Of a DNA stretch of 64,000 bases, positions 10,862 through 22,300 are shown piece after piece. This DNA is from Perkinsus olseni. Its lineage: Eukaryota; Perkinsozoa; Perkinsida; Perkinsidae. The stretch is taken from positions 163,589 through 227,588 of the forward strand of contig JABANP010000039.1 of assembly GCA_013115135.1 (NCBI GenBank), given 5' to 3'. The notes below the pieces were generated by a model. It was given only the letters and a program-made list of their open reading frames with translations, had not been told where the DNA came from and did not search any database. A program made the position numbers and the translations under genes. Within the stretch, counting starts at the first letter, position 1. Each line of letters opens with the position of its first letter.

Positions 10862-11637
10862 ATCGTTTTGTTATGCTCTTACTGCTGCTATCACTATTGC
10901 CACTGTTACCTCGGCTGTCAGTGGGCACGCTTTGGCGCACAGCAAACCTCACTGGGGAATGCCCTTCGTATCAACCGTCCCATTGCGCGTAGCAGCAGCT
11001 TTTTGCATTGAGCTGTCTTAGTAGTAGCAGCAGTACTAAAGACACCTACCTCTTCCTTATACCATTACCAGCGTCAGCAGCTGCTTTCCTGGTTGTCGGT
11101 CGAGTTAGTTATGTAGGCTCGCTACCGTTGTCGCCAGGTGGTGGCTTTTTACGCTTAGGAAACCGCCCTTCTGCCTCGTCGTAATCGACGAGTTAGTGCC
11201 CTGTTTTCTCAACTTTGTGTGGTGCCATTGAGTGGTTAGTTCGGTAACGGACGGGCTGTACTCCAAAGTTTTATTACTAATGACGGATAAGCGGCAACCA
11301 GAGAGGAGTCAGTTGAAGTCAGCTGGAAAAGGAGGGCGGATGGGGTCTCGAGACTACTGTGCCCTCACTAGGCCGATACTCGCTGGAACGACGGAGGTAG
11401 TGATGAAGGAGGCACTGCAGTGGGTTTTCGACTTCTCGAGGAATTAGGCTGAAGTCGTTGAATGGAGGTCGTAACGAAGGGAACTTCGGCCAGGACGAAA
11501 TCGAAGTCGAGGGTAGTTGCGAATTTTCGAATTAGTTGCCGAGCCGTCATGGCTATCGTCCATCACTGAATCCGTTAAAATTTCGTAGGAATTACTGGTC
11601 TGGTCCCTGCTCTTTGGGATTGCAACTTCTGGTTGTG
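10862..11637. other. intergenic, no gene seen
   Basis: About 0.8 kb between the MFS transporter stop and the TRAPPC5 start. Open frames are short, with no domain-like composition. It presumably holds the 3' end of one gene and the promoter of the next. Confidence 0.5.
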
Positions 11638-12789
11638 ATGCGCAACTCTCAAACAAACCGCCCCGTAGCTCTTCAAGCATTCGATCGGTGGGGAGATACT
11701 CATAGAGCTTCAGTACATCCTAATGATGCTTCAGCCACTCACGGCAATATAAGTGGTGAAATAGCTCCTTTTTAACGAAGCAGGACTAGTCGCTGTCATC
11801 AGCGTTGGTATACGCCTGTTGTACGCTGAATGTTTGATTTCGTCTGAAAGGAGCGCATCGTCGTCAGGTCTCCCAAGCCGCTGTTTCACATTTGTTCTGT
11901 GAAATGGTCTGCTATGCTGTCCGACGGCAAGGGCCGGACAATGAGCATTTGGAGACCAAGTTGCATAGAATGGGAGCATCTTTGGGGCCTGGCTTACTGG
12001 AGCTCACTTATATGAGGGACACCCGTCGGAGTGTAAGGGGGGAGGCTACAGTAGGCCACGGGGATCTTGGTGATTCAGATGTCTCGAAAGCGCGACTATA
12101 AGGTCTTGCCGTTGTTGTATCACATTGCAAGCTACCTATGGAAGACATTATTCGGCCACGAAGCTGAGGTAATCGTAGTAGTAGCTCAAGAAGAGCTCTT
12201 AATGGTTGAAGTTGGTCAAGGGAAATCCCGAGGATCGTAGTGGTGTATGGAAGCGTGCTTGGGAGGTTGTTATGAACCAAATTTACCGCTATTCGAAGCG
12301 CTCGTCCTCTGGTTGGTATAAGCGTTTACTGATTGATGGAAGTAGTGGTAGTTGTACGATGATGGTTGCGGACAGGTCTTAACAACCGATCAAGAATGGG
12401 AGTTTTATTTGGCCGATAAACAGTGGTTGTTGAACAAGTAATCCAGGATGCCCGAATCCGATACCTCATCTTCAGACTACATCAGATTCATATCCTTACC
12501 CCCGGGCTCCGACCAGTCCGAAGACAACCTTGTGAACTGCGGCGCGTTCGCTGCTGGCCTGGTCGAGGGAGCGCTCAATGCTGCTGGCATGGTAAGCTGA
12601 AACTACTCTTCATTTCAATGCACGCTTCGCTCCGCCTCTCAGCCATGTAAATGTGCGTCGGCCTACACCAGTGATGACCCCGAGGCTGACCCTATGGCCA
12701 TCACCATCATCGTCGACTTCGAAAAGGGCGTTATCGAACGGCAGAGACGAGTGGCGGCGGGTGGGAGTGCCTTAGTGGGCACGATGTAA
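11638..12789 (+). CDS. TRAPPC5: TRAPP complex subunit 5 (Trs31/Bet3 family)
   Basis: A small core subunit of the TRAPP vesicle-tethering complex at the Golgi. Exons: 11638-11712 (ATG; ...DTHRAS), 11868-12032 (VSQAAVSHLFCEMVCYAV ... LLELTYMRD), 12091-12168 (ASYLWKTLFGHEAE), 12375-about 12437 (WEFYLADKPVVVE), about 12448-12591 (FISLPPGSDQ ... LVNCGAFAAGLVEGALNAAG) and 12643-12789 (IIVDFEKGVIERQRR, TAA). These match TRAPPC5 in order, including the W-x2-LFG and NCxAFxAGxxEGxL signatures. Introns 11713-11867, 12033-12090, 12169-12374 and 12592-12642 are GT-AG and in phase. The junction between the fourth and fifth exons (12438-12476) has no GT-AG solution in frame: the frame changes by one base, so either an unusual intron or an indel lies there. 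Confidence 0.88.
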
Positions 12790-12866
12790 CCAATCTGCAC
12801 TATTCAGTATTCTTTAACATTGCTGCGTGAACCACTTGCTATCTTGCGTTTCCTCAACGCACGGAG

Positions 12867-13325
12867 ATGGGCAGGCATTTTTGTAAGTGTTTTATGGCGA
12901 TGAAGTCGCGGCTACATTCCGCCCTACTTCTCCTGACTCTATTCGGCTTCCTCGGGTTCCTCGGAGTCACGCTGGATCATGCCCTCCTCAGTGTAGCATC
13001 GTCGCCATCGTCACCAGCAGCTGCAGCAGGCCTCCGAGCTTTACCTCATATAACGGTCTTCCACGCCAAGTGGTGCGGCCCGTGCCTCTTGCAAGCCGAC
13101 GAGTTGGCAAAACTACTACCAATGGAGTACTACATCGACAGAATCGACGTTGATGAGAACAAGGACCTCGCGAGGGCAAGTGGAGTTGGCAAGCTGCCGT
13201 GCATCGTTGTGGAGGCGCCCAATGGAAGGATGGTGAAGATGGAAGGCCTTCGGAGTGCTGAGGACATCACGTCAACGATCGATGAATTGACGGGGGGAGG
13301 AGTGCAGCCGATGATGATGAGCTGA
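12867..13325 (+). CDS. membrane-anchored or secreted thioredoxin-like protein
   Basis: A single-exon gene of 152 residues encoding a thiol-disulfide oxidoreductase. Residues 12-45 form a strongly hydrophobic signal peptide or signal anchor. The thioredoxin fold follows, with ITVFHAKWCGPCLLQAD (active site WCGPC near residue 73), then IDVDENKDLARASGVGKLPC with the cis-proline after KL, and IVVEAPNGRMV. The C-terminus ends in a short Gly/Met-rich tail. The N-terminal segment puts the domain in the secretory pathway, the ER or a plastid-like compartment; which of these cannot be decided here. It lies 77 bases after TRAPPC5 on the same strand. Confidence 0.87.
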   Translation: MGRHFCKCFMAMKSRLHSALLLLTLFGFLGFLGVTLDHALLSVASSPSSPAAAAGLRALPHITVFHAKWCGPCLLQADELAKLLPMEYYIDRIDVDENKDLARASGVGKLPCIVVEAPNGRMVKMEGLRSAEDITSTIDELTGGGVQPMMMS

Positions 13326-13640
13326 AACTTACCATTGTGATACTTTTCGTGATTGCCTGGCCCTCTTGGGTTGTCAAGTCACTCTTGGTACCAAGAGATT
13401 CTGGGCTGGCTTCATTGGCATTCGTACGCAGGCGCCCCCCTGGCCACCCGCACTGCACTGACGCTGCTGCTCTCGACCGTTTCATGAGCGACCGCGTGTG
13501 AAACGGACGACTCTTGAAACTGTTGGCGGTTTCAGATGTAATGGGTGGAGAAATTGAGTGTGAGTTACAGAGAGTTTAGCGACAACTGGTTGGTTGATGA
13601 CAACTATCCTACAGTGTCTTGCTCTTCTCCCGACCCTCCA
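13326..13640. other. intergenic, no gene seen
   Basis: About 0.3 kb between the thioredoxin-like gene and the first copy of the inverted secreted-protein gene. Nothing recognisable. Similarity to the other arm starts only at about 13642, so this DNA is outside the duplication. Confidence 0.5.
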
Positions 13641-14783
13641 ATGGTATCTGCCGTCTCCTTAGCTCTCACAGGCTTTCTACTCCTCCACGAGGCGGCTGGC
13701 GGTAAACTGAAGCGCCCCGATAAGGATAAGAAGAAATGTGAGCTGACGGGAAGCCGATCGTATCACTTCCTCTCGCCCATCGGACTTCTTTTGCATTTTC
13801 AGGGGAGCCGAAGGTCTTCGCCGCATCGAAGAATGTGAACTACAACCTCTACGCCAACGGGAGGGGTTGGGTCAAGTCAAACGGCAAATCCGATTGTGAT
13901 GGTAAATGGAAGGACGCTGAGACGTACGGCGCTCGGAAGAAGAAAATCAAACAGTAAGTTCACTCCAGGCCTCTTCCCATTCAGCCAATCCGTGGATTTC
14001 GTTTTCAGATTTTGTATCCGTTTGCACGAGAAGCATCAAGACGATAGAGGATATACTGATGCACCTAAAAGATATGGTCAGTCGGCACCACTCCTACTAC
14101 GGGGAGTTTATTTGCTGCGGTGGATTTCTCAGATTGCCGACTTGATCCGAATGACAAGGGAAATGACCACGGTCGTAAAAACCGTGACTGGCTGTAGGCG
14201 AAGCTTCCCTGTTAAGAATTCGAGTATCCCTTGTTTAAATTACAGGTGTTACGAGAAGGAGATGGACTATGTTTTGATGCCGCCCCATGGCCCCGGGCTC
14301 AACTCGACTTGTCCGTCGACCAACCCGTGGCTACAACGTGCTCTGTCGTGTAAGTCGAATACGCTGGTATCATGCGCTCTTGTCTTCGGTTCGATCGGCA
14401 ATTTGTCTTCCTCAGGGTATCCGCGTGATAGTCCACCCAAGTGGTGTGAATATAACTGGTTCGAGAAAAGGCAAGTCTGCTGGTGTATGCCCGGCTTCTA
14501 TCGGGAATCACCGTATGACAAGTCGCTGTCTAAAAGGTGAAGTTCTCACGGCAGATTATTCTTCATCTCATTTATATTTTTCTTCAGAGGTTGTCCAGAC
14601 GAAGAGATATTCATCGTACCAAACTTCGTCAAACGGACTGACCTCCGCAAACTTGAAGCAAACGACGGGTCTGCTGCACCGATCATTGATGGGACTTTGG
14701 CTGAGGAATCCTCTACTGAGGACTGTACCTGCCCATCAACGTCTGCTGCATTCGAAGACCTTTCCAATCTCCGCGTCCGCTGA
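13641..14783 (+). CDS. secreted cysteine-rich protein, left copy of the inverted pair
   Basis: Seven exons (13641-13737, 13803-13953, 14009-14076, 14133-14193, 14246-14349, 14416-14536, 14588-14783) join in phase through 51-66-base GT-AG introns to give about 265 residues. The first 20 form a signal peptide (VSLALTGFLLLHEAAGG). The mature part is basic then acidic, with about a dozen cysteines, including WCEYNW, QVCWCMPGF, GCPDEE and EDCTCPS. The C-terminal 65 residues are Ser/Glu-rich. I recognise no family, so the role is unknown beyond probable secretion. The start is MVSAVS. The other copy has three extra residues because the homology begins just inside this ATG, so this copy may have acquired a new start and promoter. 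Confidence 0.83.
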
Positions 14784-14993
14784 GGCCGAAGTCTGGTTTT
14801 GGGATGAAGTCTCGACGATTATGAAAGTCGATAATTGATGATACCATCGGACACTGTTCACTATCAGTTTTGCCGCATATGGCAATGTTGATGTAGTCGT
14901 CCTTATAAACAACATGCCGCACTCCCTTTAACTGCGCATGTGAAGTCTGTGTGAAACTACGGAAGTTCTCAGAGGACTTGGTGTGTTGAGTTG
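13642..14993 (+). repeat. left arm of a large inverted duplication
   Basis: The segment of about 1,352 bases is repeated in reverse orientation at 17288-18637 (1,350 bases) with very few differences. It contains a complete gene plus about 210 bases downstream of the stop codon. Similarity ends sharply at both ends: TGGTATCTGCC on the outside and GTTGAGTTG on the inside. Confidence 0.9.
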
Positions 14994-16156
14994 TTTGGAC
15001 CCATTGGTTCATCGGGACGGGTAACATAAGTCCTCGACATTCATCATCACGATTGTAACATTCTCTTACAGCCTCGTGAGAAATGAAACGCAGGAAATGC
15101 GTATCACATCTCAGCGCGCCGAGATTACTGCTTAGTTAGATTAGCACTAATGCACCTTGGGATCATCGCTCGTACTCTCCCTTCTGAGTCGAACTAAAGG
15201 CTATTTCTAACCTATTACACCCAATTGACATGATACCGAGTAAATCTTAAGCTGCACGTAGCGCAGATAAGCGTAACCTAACAGAGCGATCACTCGCAAT
15301 CTCTCAAATTTTGCATACCCGTAATGAGGATTCCTTATGACGCTGGGTTCTATTTCGTCCTCCATATCACCCTCTTGTTAAAGCGAAGAGATTTCTCCAA
15401 TTTGTGCTTTCACAGCCGGATAGATTCCCCCATGGTTGTTTGGCAGTCAACAATATCTTACTGAGCTAGATCAGATGAGAGCTCAACGCAAAAAGTACCA
15501 CTTAGTTGAAAAACTTGTTGATAGTCGATTTGAAACGATTTAAGCAAATTATCATCTGAACTTCCAATACTACAACGGCCGACAAAACGAAATTGTGAAT
15601 GGGGAATATTCACTATTTCATACGGTTGATAGCGAGGGTCCGTTGAATAAACTCACCCATCGTTATCAAGATGCATGAGACAGAGTCTATCACAAAAAAA
15701 ACTGAGATGAATCGATGAAGTACATCTCGATGAAAACACTTGAAAAAAAGTGATGCGAACGAGTTCAGAATGTCTCGTGGGTGAGATAACCCTGATGAGC
15801 AATCGACATTACTGAGACACTGGAAATGGTTCCTCGATAAGCGTATCACTAGGCGTCGAACACTCAAACCAAGCACAGCCCAGAAGTGTTACAGCAGCAT
15901 GGTAGTAATACTCGCATGTCGAGGGTGTCAGCTTGGCAAATGAAGACGACCGAAGAAGCTACAAATGAGACTGAAAATTCAAGTACAGATTGGCAGAGGT
16001 GTAGTGCTCTATGTTCTGCCGTTGCTCAAAGCTTTGGACGTGCAAGTGTCCAGTAAGCTCGACGACGGACGGTTTGGGGTTGATTTATCAATCGTCGAAA
16101 TTCGGTGCCCAACGGTTAAAGAGGAATGCTGGAAAAGGAGATGGAGCAGATGCATT
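14994..16156. other. unique spacer inside the inverted duplication, no gene seen
   Basis: AT-richer DNA with no convincing reading frame. The membrane-protein gene on the minus strand ends at its right edge, and further small 3' exons of that gene could lie between 15965 and 16150, but I cannot support any. Confidence 0.45.
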
Positions 16157-16744
16157 TCAAATCGCAACTGTGAAGTTGCGCAAGGGAACCGACAGATCCT
16201 TCACCATAACGATGTCCGTGACAGGAAAGCCGAAGAGCTGCACATCTGAATTGACCGAGATCCGGATCTCGAAGGGATCTGTGAGGAGGTCTGGTCGTAC
16301 GGATAGATGCCCATTAGCGAAGAGGTCGCCCTTGGAAACGAACTTGTTGATTGAACCTGCGTCCGCCAAGGTTAAAGCTGGGAAAACCAGATGACCCAGA
16401 AACCACTGGCTTGGGCCGCTACTCACGTAGATAGCAGCAGGTGGCATTCTGACCTTAGCCGGAAATTGCATTCCGGACACTTCTAGAGTGGTCCGGCACT
16501 CGTAACAAGTGTACCCATCGCCGAAACCAACGCAGGGTACTTCCTTCCCCACGTGCAGTTCTCGTATTGACCATGTTGACTTTTCTATCATCATCGTGGC
16601 GATGTAGGGAACCGCTATGAATTGGAGAAGAAATCTGGCTACAACCATCAGCGTGCAGATGAGCATGAAGAAAGGGGTTATCAGAAGACACCACCACGAA
16701 GGAAATGAAGGTGGCTTCTCGTACGACGAGCTGACTGGTCGCAT
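16157..16744 (-). CDS. predicted single-pass membrane protein of unknown function
   Basis: ATG at 16742-16744, 195 residues. A short N-terminus is followed by a strong transmembrane helix (about residues 18-50, WCLLITPFFMLICTLMVVAR). A large non-cytosolic-type region follows, with two cysteines in YTCYECRTTLE and a beta-rich C-terminal part ending in the segment DIVMVKDLSVPLRNFTVAI. The alternation of hydrophobic strands suggests an immunoglobulin-like or LEA2-like fold, but this is only an impression. The frame may continue into further exons. It sits in the centre between the inverted arms. Confidence 0.5.
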   Translation of the reverse strand: MRPVSSSYEKPPSFPSWWCLLITPFFMLICTLMVVARFLLQFIAVPYIATMMIEKSTWSIRELHVGKEVPCVGFGDGYTCYECRTTLEVSGMQFPAKVRMPPAAIYVSSGPSQWFLGHLVFPALTLADAGSINKFVSKGDLFANGHLSVRPDLLTDPFEIRISVNSDVQLFGFPVTDIVMVKDLSVPLRNFTVAI

Positions 16745-17287
16745 CAGGATCCAAGCTGAAACGCCAATCCTAGAGAACGAACACGCAGAGACGAGCCGCT
16801 TTCCCGTGGCGTCCTCTATCCAAACTGAAGCACGGTAACGTCACGCCTGAGGCGGTGGTCAGGCTGCACGCTGTCACGCCCACGCGTGCCGATCATGGCG
16901 TCACGGGAGAATCGCCGTGTCACCAGGGAACCTCGTTCCCCAGAAGGGAATTCCCTCAGCCTGAGGTATGTGAGGGTCCAGGCTGGATAGTCCCTCACAA
17001 GGGAACCCCATCGACTTCTCATTTTCGCCTATCCTATCTCGTCTCTCTACTGTGCTCGCGAAATAGTATCCTTCCCTGAACAATTGTCTCCTGCGCGTTT
17101 TGTGCGTTCTATCGAGGCTGGACGGACCTTCTGCTCTGAAGGCATTATTTCTTGCCTTATGCAGAGGCTATACATTCAGAGCGAAGAGTTCGCTTCCCAG
17201 CTTCGGAAGCAATTAAAGATTTGCATGGTTTGCATACCATCGCGTATGCAGCCCGGATGCACGATTCGATAAACCGACGAAAGCTGC
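16745..17287. other. GC-rich spacer with short inverted motifs
   Basis: About 0.5 kb with several short inverted repeats, such as TCACG/CGTGA and CCCTCA/TGAGGG pairs between 16840 and 17010. No gene recognised. It may hold the promoter of the membrane-protein gene to its left. Confidence 0.4.
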
Positions 17288-18637
17288 CAACTCAACAGAC
17301 CAAGGCCTCTAAGAACTTCCGTAGTTTCACACAGACTTCACATGCGCAGTTAAAGGGAGTGCGGCATGTTGTTTATAAGGACGACTACATCAACATTGCC
17401 ATATGCGGCAAAACTGATAGTGAACAGTGTCCGATGGTATCATCAATTATCGACTTTCATAATCGTCAAGACTTCATCCCAAAACCAGACTTCGGCCTCA
17501 GCGGACGCGGAGATTGGAAAGGTCTTCGAATGCAGCAGACGTTGATGGGCAGGTACAGTCCTCAGTAGAGGATTCCTCAACCAAAGTCCCATCAATCATC
17601 GGTGCAGCAGACCCGTCGTTCGCTTCAAGTTTGCGGAGGTCAGTCCGTTTGACGAAGTTTGGTACGATGAATATCTCTTCGTCTGGACAACCTCTGAAGG
17701 AAAACATAAATGAGATGAAGAATAATCTGTCGTGAGAACTTCACCTTTTAGACAGCGACTTGTCATACGGTGATTCCCGATAGAAGCCGGGCATACACCA
17801 GCAGACTTGCCTCTTCTCGAACCAGTTATATTCACACCACTTGGGTGGACTATCACGCGGATACCCTGAGGAAGACACATTGCCGATCGAACCGAAGACA
17901 AGAGCGCATGATACCAGCGTATTCGACTTACACGACAGAGCACGTTGTAGCCACGGGTTGGTCGACGGACAAGTCGAGTTGAGCCCGGGGCCATGGGGCG
18001 GCATCAAAACATAGTCCATCTCCTTCTCGTAACACCTGTAATTTTAAACAAGGGATACTCGATTTCTTAACAGGGAAGCTTCGCCTACAGCCAGTCACGG
18101 TTTTTACGGCCGTGGTCATTTCCCTTGTCATTCGGATCAAGTCGGCAATCTGAGAAATCCATCGCAGCAAATAAACTCCCTGTAGCAGGAGGGGTGTCGA
18201 CTGACCATATCTTTTGGGTGCATCAGTATATCCTCTATCGTCTTGATGCTTCTCGTGCAAACGGATACAAAATCTGAAAACGAAATCCACGGATTGGCTG
18301 GATGGGAGGGCCGGAGTGGACTTACTGTTTGATTTTCTTCTTCCGAGCGCCGTACGTCTCAGCGTCCTTCCATTTACCATCACAATCGGATTTGCCGTTT
18401 GACTTGACCCAACCCCTCCCGTTGGCGTAGAGGTTGTAGTTCACATTCTTCGATGCGGCGAAGACCTTCGGCTCCCCTGAAAATGCAAAAGAAGTCCGGT
18501 GGGCGAGAGGAAGTGATACGATCGGCTTCCCGTCAGCTCACATTTCTTCTTATCCTTATCGGGGCGCTTCAGTTTACCGCCAGCCGCCTCGTGGAGGAGT
18601 AGGAAGCCTGTGAGAGCTAAGGAGACGGCAGATACCA
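17288..18637 (-). repeat. right arm of the large inverted duplication
   Basis: Reverse complement of 13642-14993. Arms are separated by 14994-17287. High identity, introns included, indicates a recent event or ongoing gene conversion. Confidence 0.9.
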
Positions 18638-18647
18638 CAGAAGGCAT
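17498..18647 (-). CDS. secreted cysteine-rich protein, right copy of the inverted pair
   Basis: Reverse-complement copy of the gene at 13641-14783, with the same seven-exon structure and all splice sites kept. It starts at the ATG 18645-18647 (MPSVVSAVSLAL) and ends at TGA 17498-17500. I see only scattered changes, for example Ile to Met and Ala to Val in the last exon, and small differences in introns. Both copies look functional. The two genes point toward each other, tail to tail, across a 2.3-kb centre. Function unknown; secretion is inferred from the hydrophobic N-terminus. Confidence 0.83.
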
Positions 18648-19366
18648 GATTTGGAAGGCGAAGTGAACTAATCAGTCGTCAGTGATGACAGTTGCGGCGC
18701 ACACTGCTGTAGTCTCGAGTCAGAGTCCGCTTCATGCTAATAAACTGCTCAAAGCTGTGAACGTTGCGGTTTCATGTCGACAGAAACGGATCGGCAGTTT
18801 CTGTGAAAAGCGAAACGACCGAGTCGAAACGGCTCAGTAAAGGCCACTCAGCCCAGACTTGTCCCGCGGGTGCACTGCCATTCAAAAACTGAGGTTAAAG
18901 ATTTTTGCTTTGCCACGGTACTTTCAAGGATCGTGCTGGCGACGATTCCGCAGCCGGTCTTCAGAAAGGCTCTCGCGACTATCGCATGATACTAAGCCCT
19001 CCCAGTTGATTATGCTCCTTAATGGCAGGACAGCTCAATGGCTGCTCAAGTGACAGCTGATGGACAGCTTCCATAGAGCACGCGAATCCACGAGCTGCAC
19101 CTCGACGCTATGGTCGAGTTGAAGCCGAACTAGGGATGAATTTTAGAGCAGTTAGTGCCCTCTGGCTCCTCAGTGGGTTCTTCGTGATTTACCGAAAAAG
19201 GCTGTCCTGTTTCCACTGGCAAGACTGACTCACAACACGACTCCCCGAGTGATACCCAAGAAGTGGAAATTGTATAGGGCTAGAAGTATCACTACTGAAG
19301 ATAGTTTCATCATCGCACGTTATCGTCAACTACCGAAACAGCGAGCCGTCCACAGCATCATCATCC
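18648..19366. other. intergenic, no gene seen
   Basis: About 0.7 kb between the right inverted-copy gene and the end of the kinase gene. It should contain the promoter of the former and the 3' end of the latter. Open frames are short and unremarkable. Confidence 0.45.
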
Positions 19367-22300
19367 TCACCGACTACCAGCACCAGTGGCATCAGCCAGG
19401 GCAAGCCGCATGGAAGCTGCTGAGCCTTGCCGAGCAACCAAGCTTGGAGCCGGCGGGGGCGAAGCGTCCCCGTCTCGAGCGCCGCCGCCAGCAGCAGCAG
19501 CACTTTTCAAATCAAAATCATCGACTTGCGCGTAGACCAAGTTCATGTCCTCCAAGTAAGCCTGCATTTGACGCGTTGAAGCATCAGCGTACTGCTTGCA
19601 GACGTCCTCGTAGGTCTTCCAAAACTCATCATACTCCCGAGCCCTGTCCCTAAAAACCGCCAAAATCCGGGCCGACTTAGTCGTCCCAGCCAAAAGCCTA
19701 GCCGCGTTCTCTCTCATATCAGACAGCTTCGCCACAGACTGATCGACCCCCTGCCAGAATACCGTCACCTTGTGCAGGATCTGATCGATTCTCCTCAGCT
19801 TCCGCATGGAATCAGCGATGAGCGCTGCTGTGGGGTCCGGGGCACCATTCGGCTGCTTGCGAGCCACAGCGAGCTGGCCTGTCGCCTCCGAGTTGCCGCT
19901 GACGGGACCCTTCCCCGAACTCTTCGACTCGTCTTCACCCGACTTCTTCGATGCTCTCTCGGGAGTGGCCCATGCCGTTCCCCGCGGCGAATCAAGTTCT
20001 TTATCCGAAACCTCAGCAGATTCATCCGAGCTCGCCCCTTGCTTCTTATGCTCCTGAGAATATCCACCAACATAGCCAGCCGCCAGGAATGGTAGATCCA
20101 GAAGCTCCGCCGCCTCGGGGTCGATGGCATCACCCTTCCCATCCGCAGTGGATATAACCTTCTCATCTGGTGGGAGGTTGCGCAGTCTATCCAGTAGGGA
20201 ATCCAACCGCTCGTTAGCCCGCTTAGACCGTCGACTCACGGTCCTCTTACTGGTAGTGTCACCACCACCACCCACACTACTACCATTAGCACTGGAAGTC
20301 GTCTCCACGAAAGATATCTTAGGCCCATCCGTGGACATCTTAACGTCGGAGTCGATAACCTCTTTGGCATCCAGAATGGCCTTGGCTGTGATCTCGCGTT
20401 GCTGCGCTGGAGGCACCCCCAACCACCGTAGTTGGCAGACCGACTATGATCTTCTGCACCTTCCCTTCGAACTCCACATAATGGGCATGGAGCTCCTCCG
20501 AGCTCGTAGACATGCCCTGCAACTTCGCCTTCACCGAATCCAGACCAGCCATCGCTTCGTCCGGCATGCCCTCCTCGGCAAACAAGACCATGTCAGAGAG
20601 ATCCTTCCGAACGACCTCAGCGATGTCACCACAGCGACTTAGCATCACCGTAGTTTGGGTTTGGAGTTCACGGGCCTCGAAAATCATAGCCTGGACGAGT
20701 TGGGCGACCACGGGATGATGCCGAAAGTGAATGTAGATCTGCTGGAAAATCTTGAGAATATTCAGCTGGGCTGTGCAAAGTTCGTCGAGACGGAAATCTT
20801 GGGCCGCCTTTTTACCGAGGTTCGCCGCCAAGTTTGGTACGACAACCCTGTTGGCTGCATCAGACACCGGCGACCGAGATCCGCTTCGATTCTGCACCGC
20901 CCAGGAAGCGTGCTGATGATGGTGCTCCTCCTGCCGGGAGGGCTTCCGAGTGACATCACCAGACTCCATAGGCTCCCCACGGGAGTTCAAATGCTCAACC
21001 TGCACCCCTTCAATTGGAGAATAGTCATCATCATCAATCGTCATTGGCGAGTCCTCCCCAGGCTCGTGAAAGCTGGCCAATGGGCTGGGCGCTTCCGCTA
21101 TGCTGGTCGGCTTCAGCACGGTAGACGTCTTCGTTACCGGGGCGGCCGGTTCGTAGCCTATGGCCCGTGCGGTGAGGGTGGAGTAGAGCTCGGTGAGCTG
21201 CGGCACTCGAGACTCGGGGACCCAGATCTGCTGCAGGGCCTGGGCGGGAGGGAAGTTCTTGAGCCAGGGATGGCCGAGGGCGTCCTCCAGTGATATGCGA
21301 TCGTTGGGGTTGACCACGATCAACCGCGAGACCAAGTCCTTAGCTTCAGCGCTGACGTGGTCCATCTTGCGGAACTTGAACTGCCCTACTCGGATCTGGT
21401 CGTTCATGTGCTGACCCGTGAAGGGGTACCGTTTACCTGAGACACACGGGAAGCAAGCATCCACAACACGGATGGCGGGAAGCCAGAAAATAATGAAGGC
21501 AAGCTTCTCACTGATGCAGTGAACCCGGGCACCGTAAGACTAGACACTACGAGGGGTATGATTCAGGCCCATGGCGATCTCCCCTCTCGAGCAGGGAAAT
21601 GAGGGGCGCGACACGGGCAGCATCTAATTCCCGGAAGCCAGAGAATGATGAAGACGAGCATTTTACTGATGCAGCAAACTCGAGCGCCATCACACTAAGC
21701 ACTCTACGCCAGCTCCGCGACGATCTCCGCTTCAAGAAAAAAGCTACCGTAAATGATTCGATGGTGAATCCCCGCGACCACTGATACTACCTAGCATGAC
21801 GTAGAGTAGGACACCCAGACTCCAGTTGTCAGCCCGGCCATCGTATCCAACCTTGTCCTCCTGGGCTTTGATGACCTCTGGTGCCCAGTACTGGGGAGTG
21901 CCAACCCACGTCATGGCCAGACTGGATGCATTTTGCACAGCCTTCGACAGGCCGAAATCAGCGAGTTTGACAATCGGGTAGGCAGGCATGTCTCCAGGGA
22001 CTTCCTCGTAACCAGAGGGACAGCTGGTGGCCATACTAGAGACCAGGATATTCTCAGGCTTCAAGTCTCGATGTATTACACCATTCACGTGCAGGTACAG
22101 AAGGGCATCCACGACTTGGCAGAAGACGAAGCGAATGACGTTCTCGTTATTGAAATTCTCGTTGTCAACGACATAGTCGAAGAGCTCGCCACCACCGACG
22201 TACTCCATCACGATGTAAACTGCCGCCTGGGTCTCCACTACATCGTACAGGGCCACGATGTTCCGATGCTTCAGCCGAGAAAGGATGCCGATCTCCTTGT

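Noticed and set aside
12438..12475. 38-base GT-AG intron in TRAPPC5
   Set aside because: Its ends are canonical, but removal puts the following exon in the wrong frame.
17152..17568. 138-codon plus-strand frame as an independent gene
   Set aside because: Mostly antisense to the last exon of the right inverted copy. Kept only as an observation, because the frame is open in both arms.
20655..21293. 212-codon plus-strand frame opposite the kinase
   Set aside because: Antisense shadow of the kinase second exon; no start context or domain.
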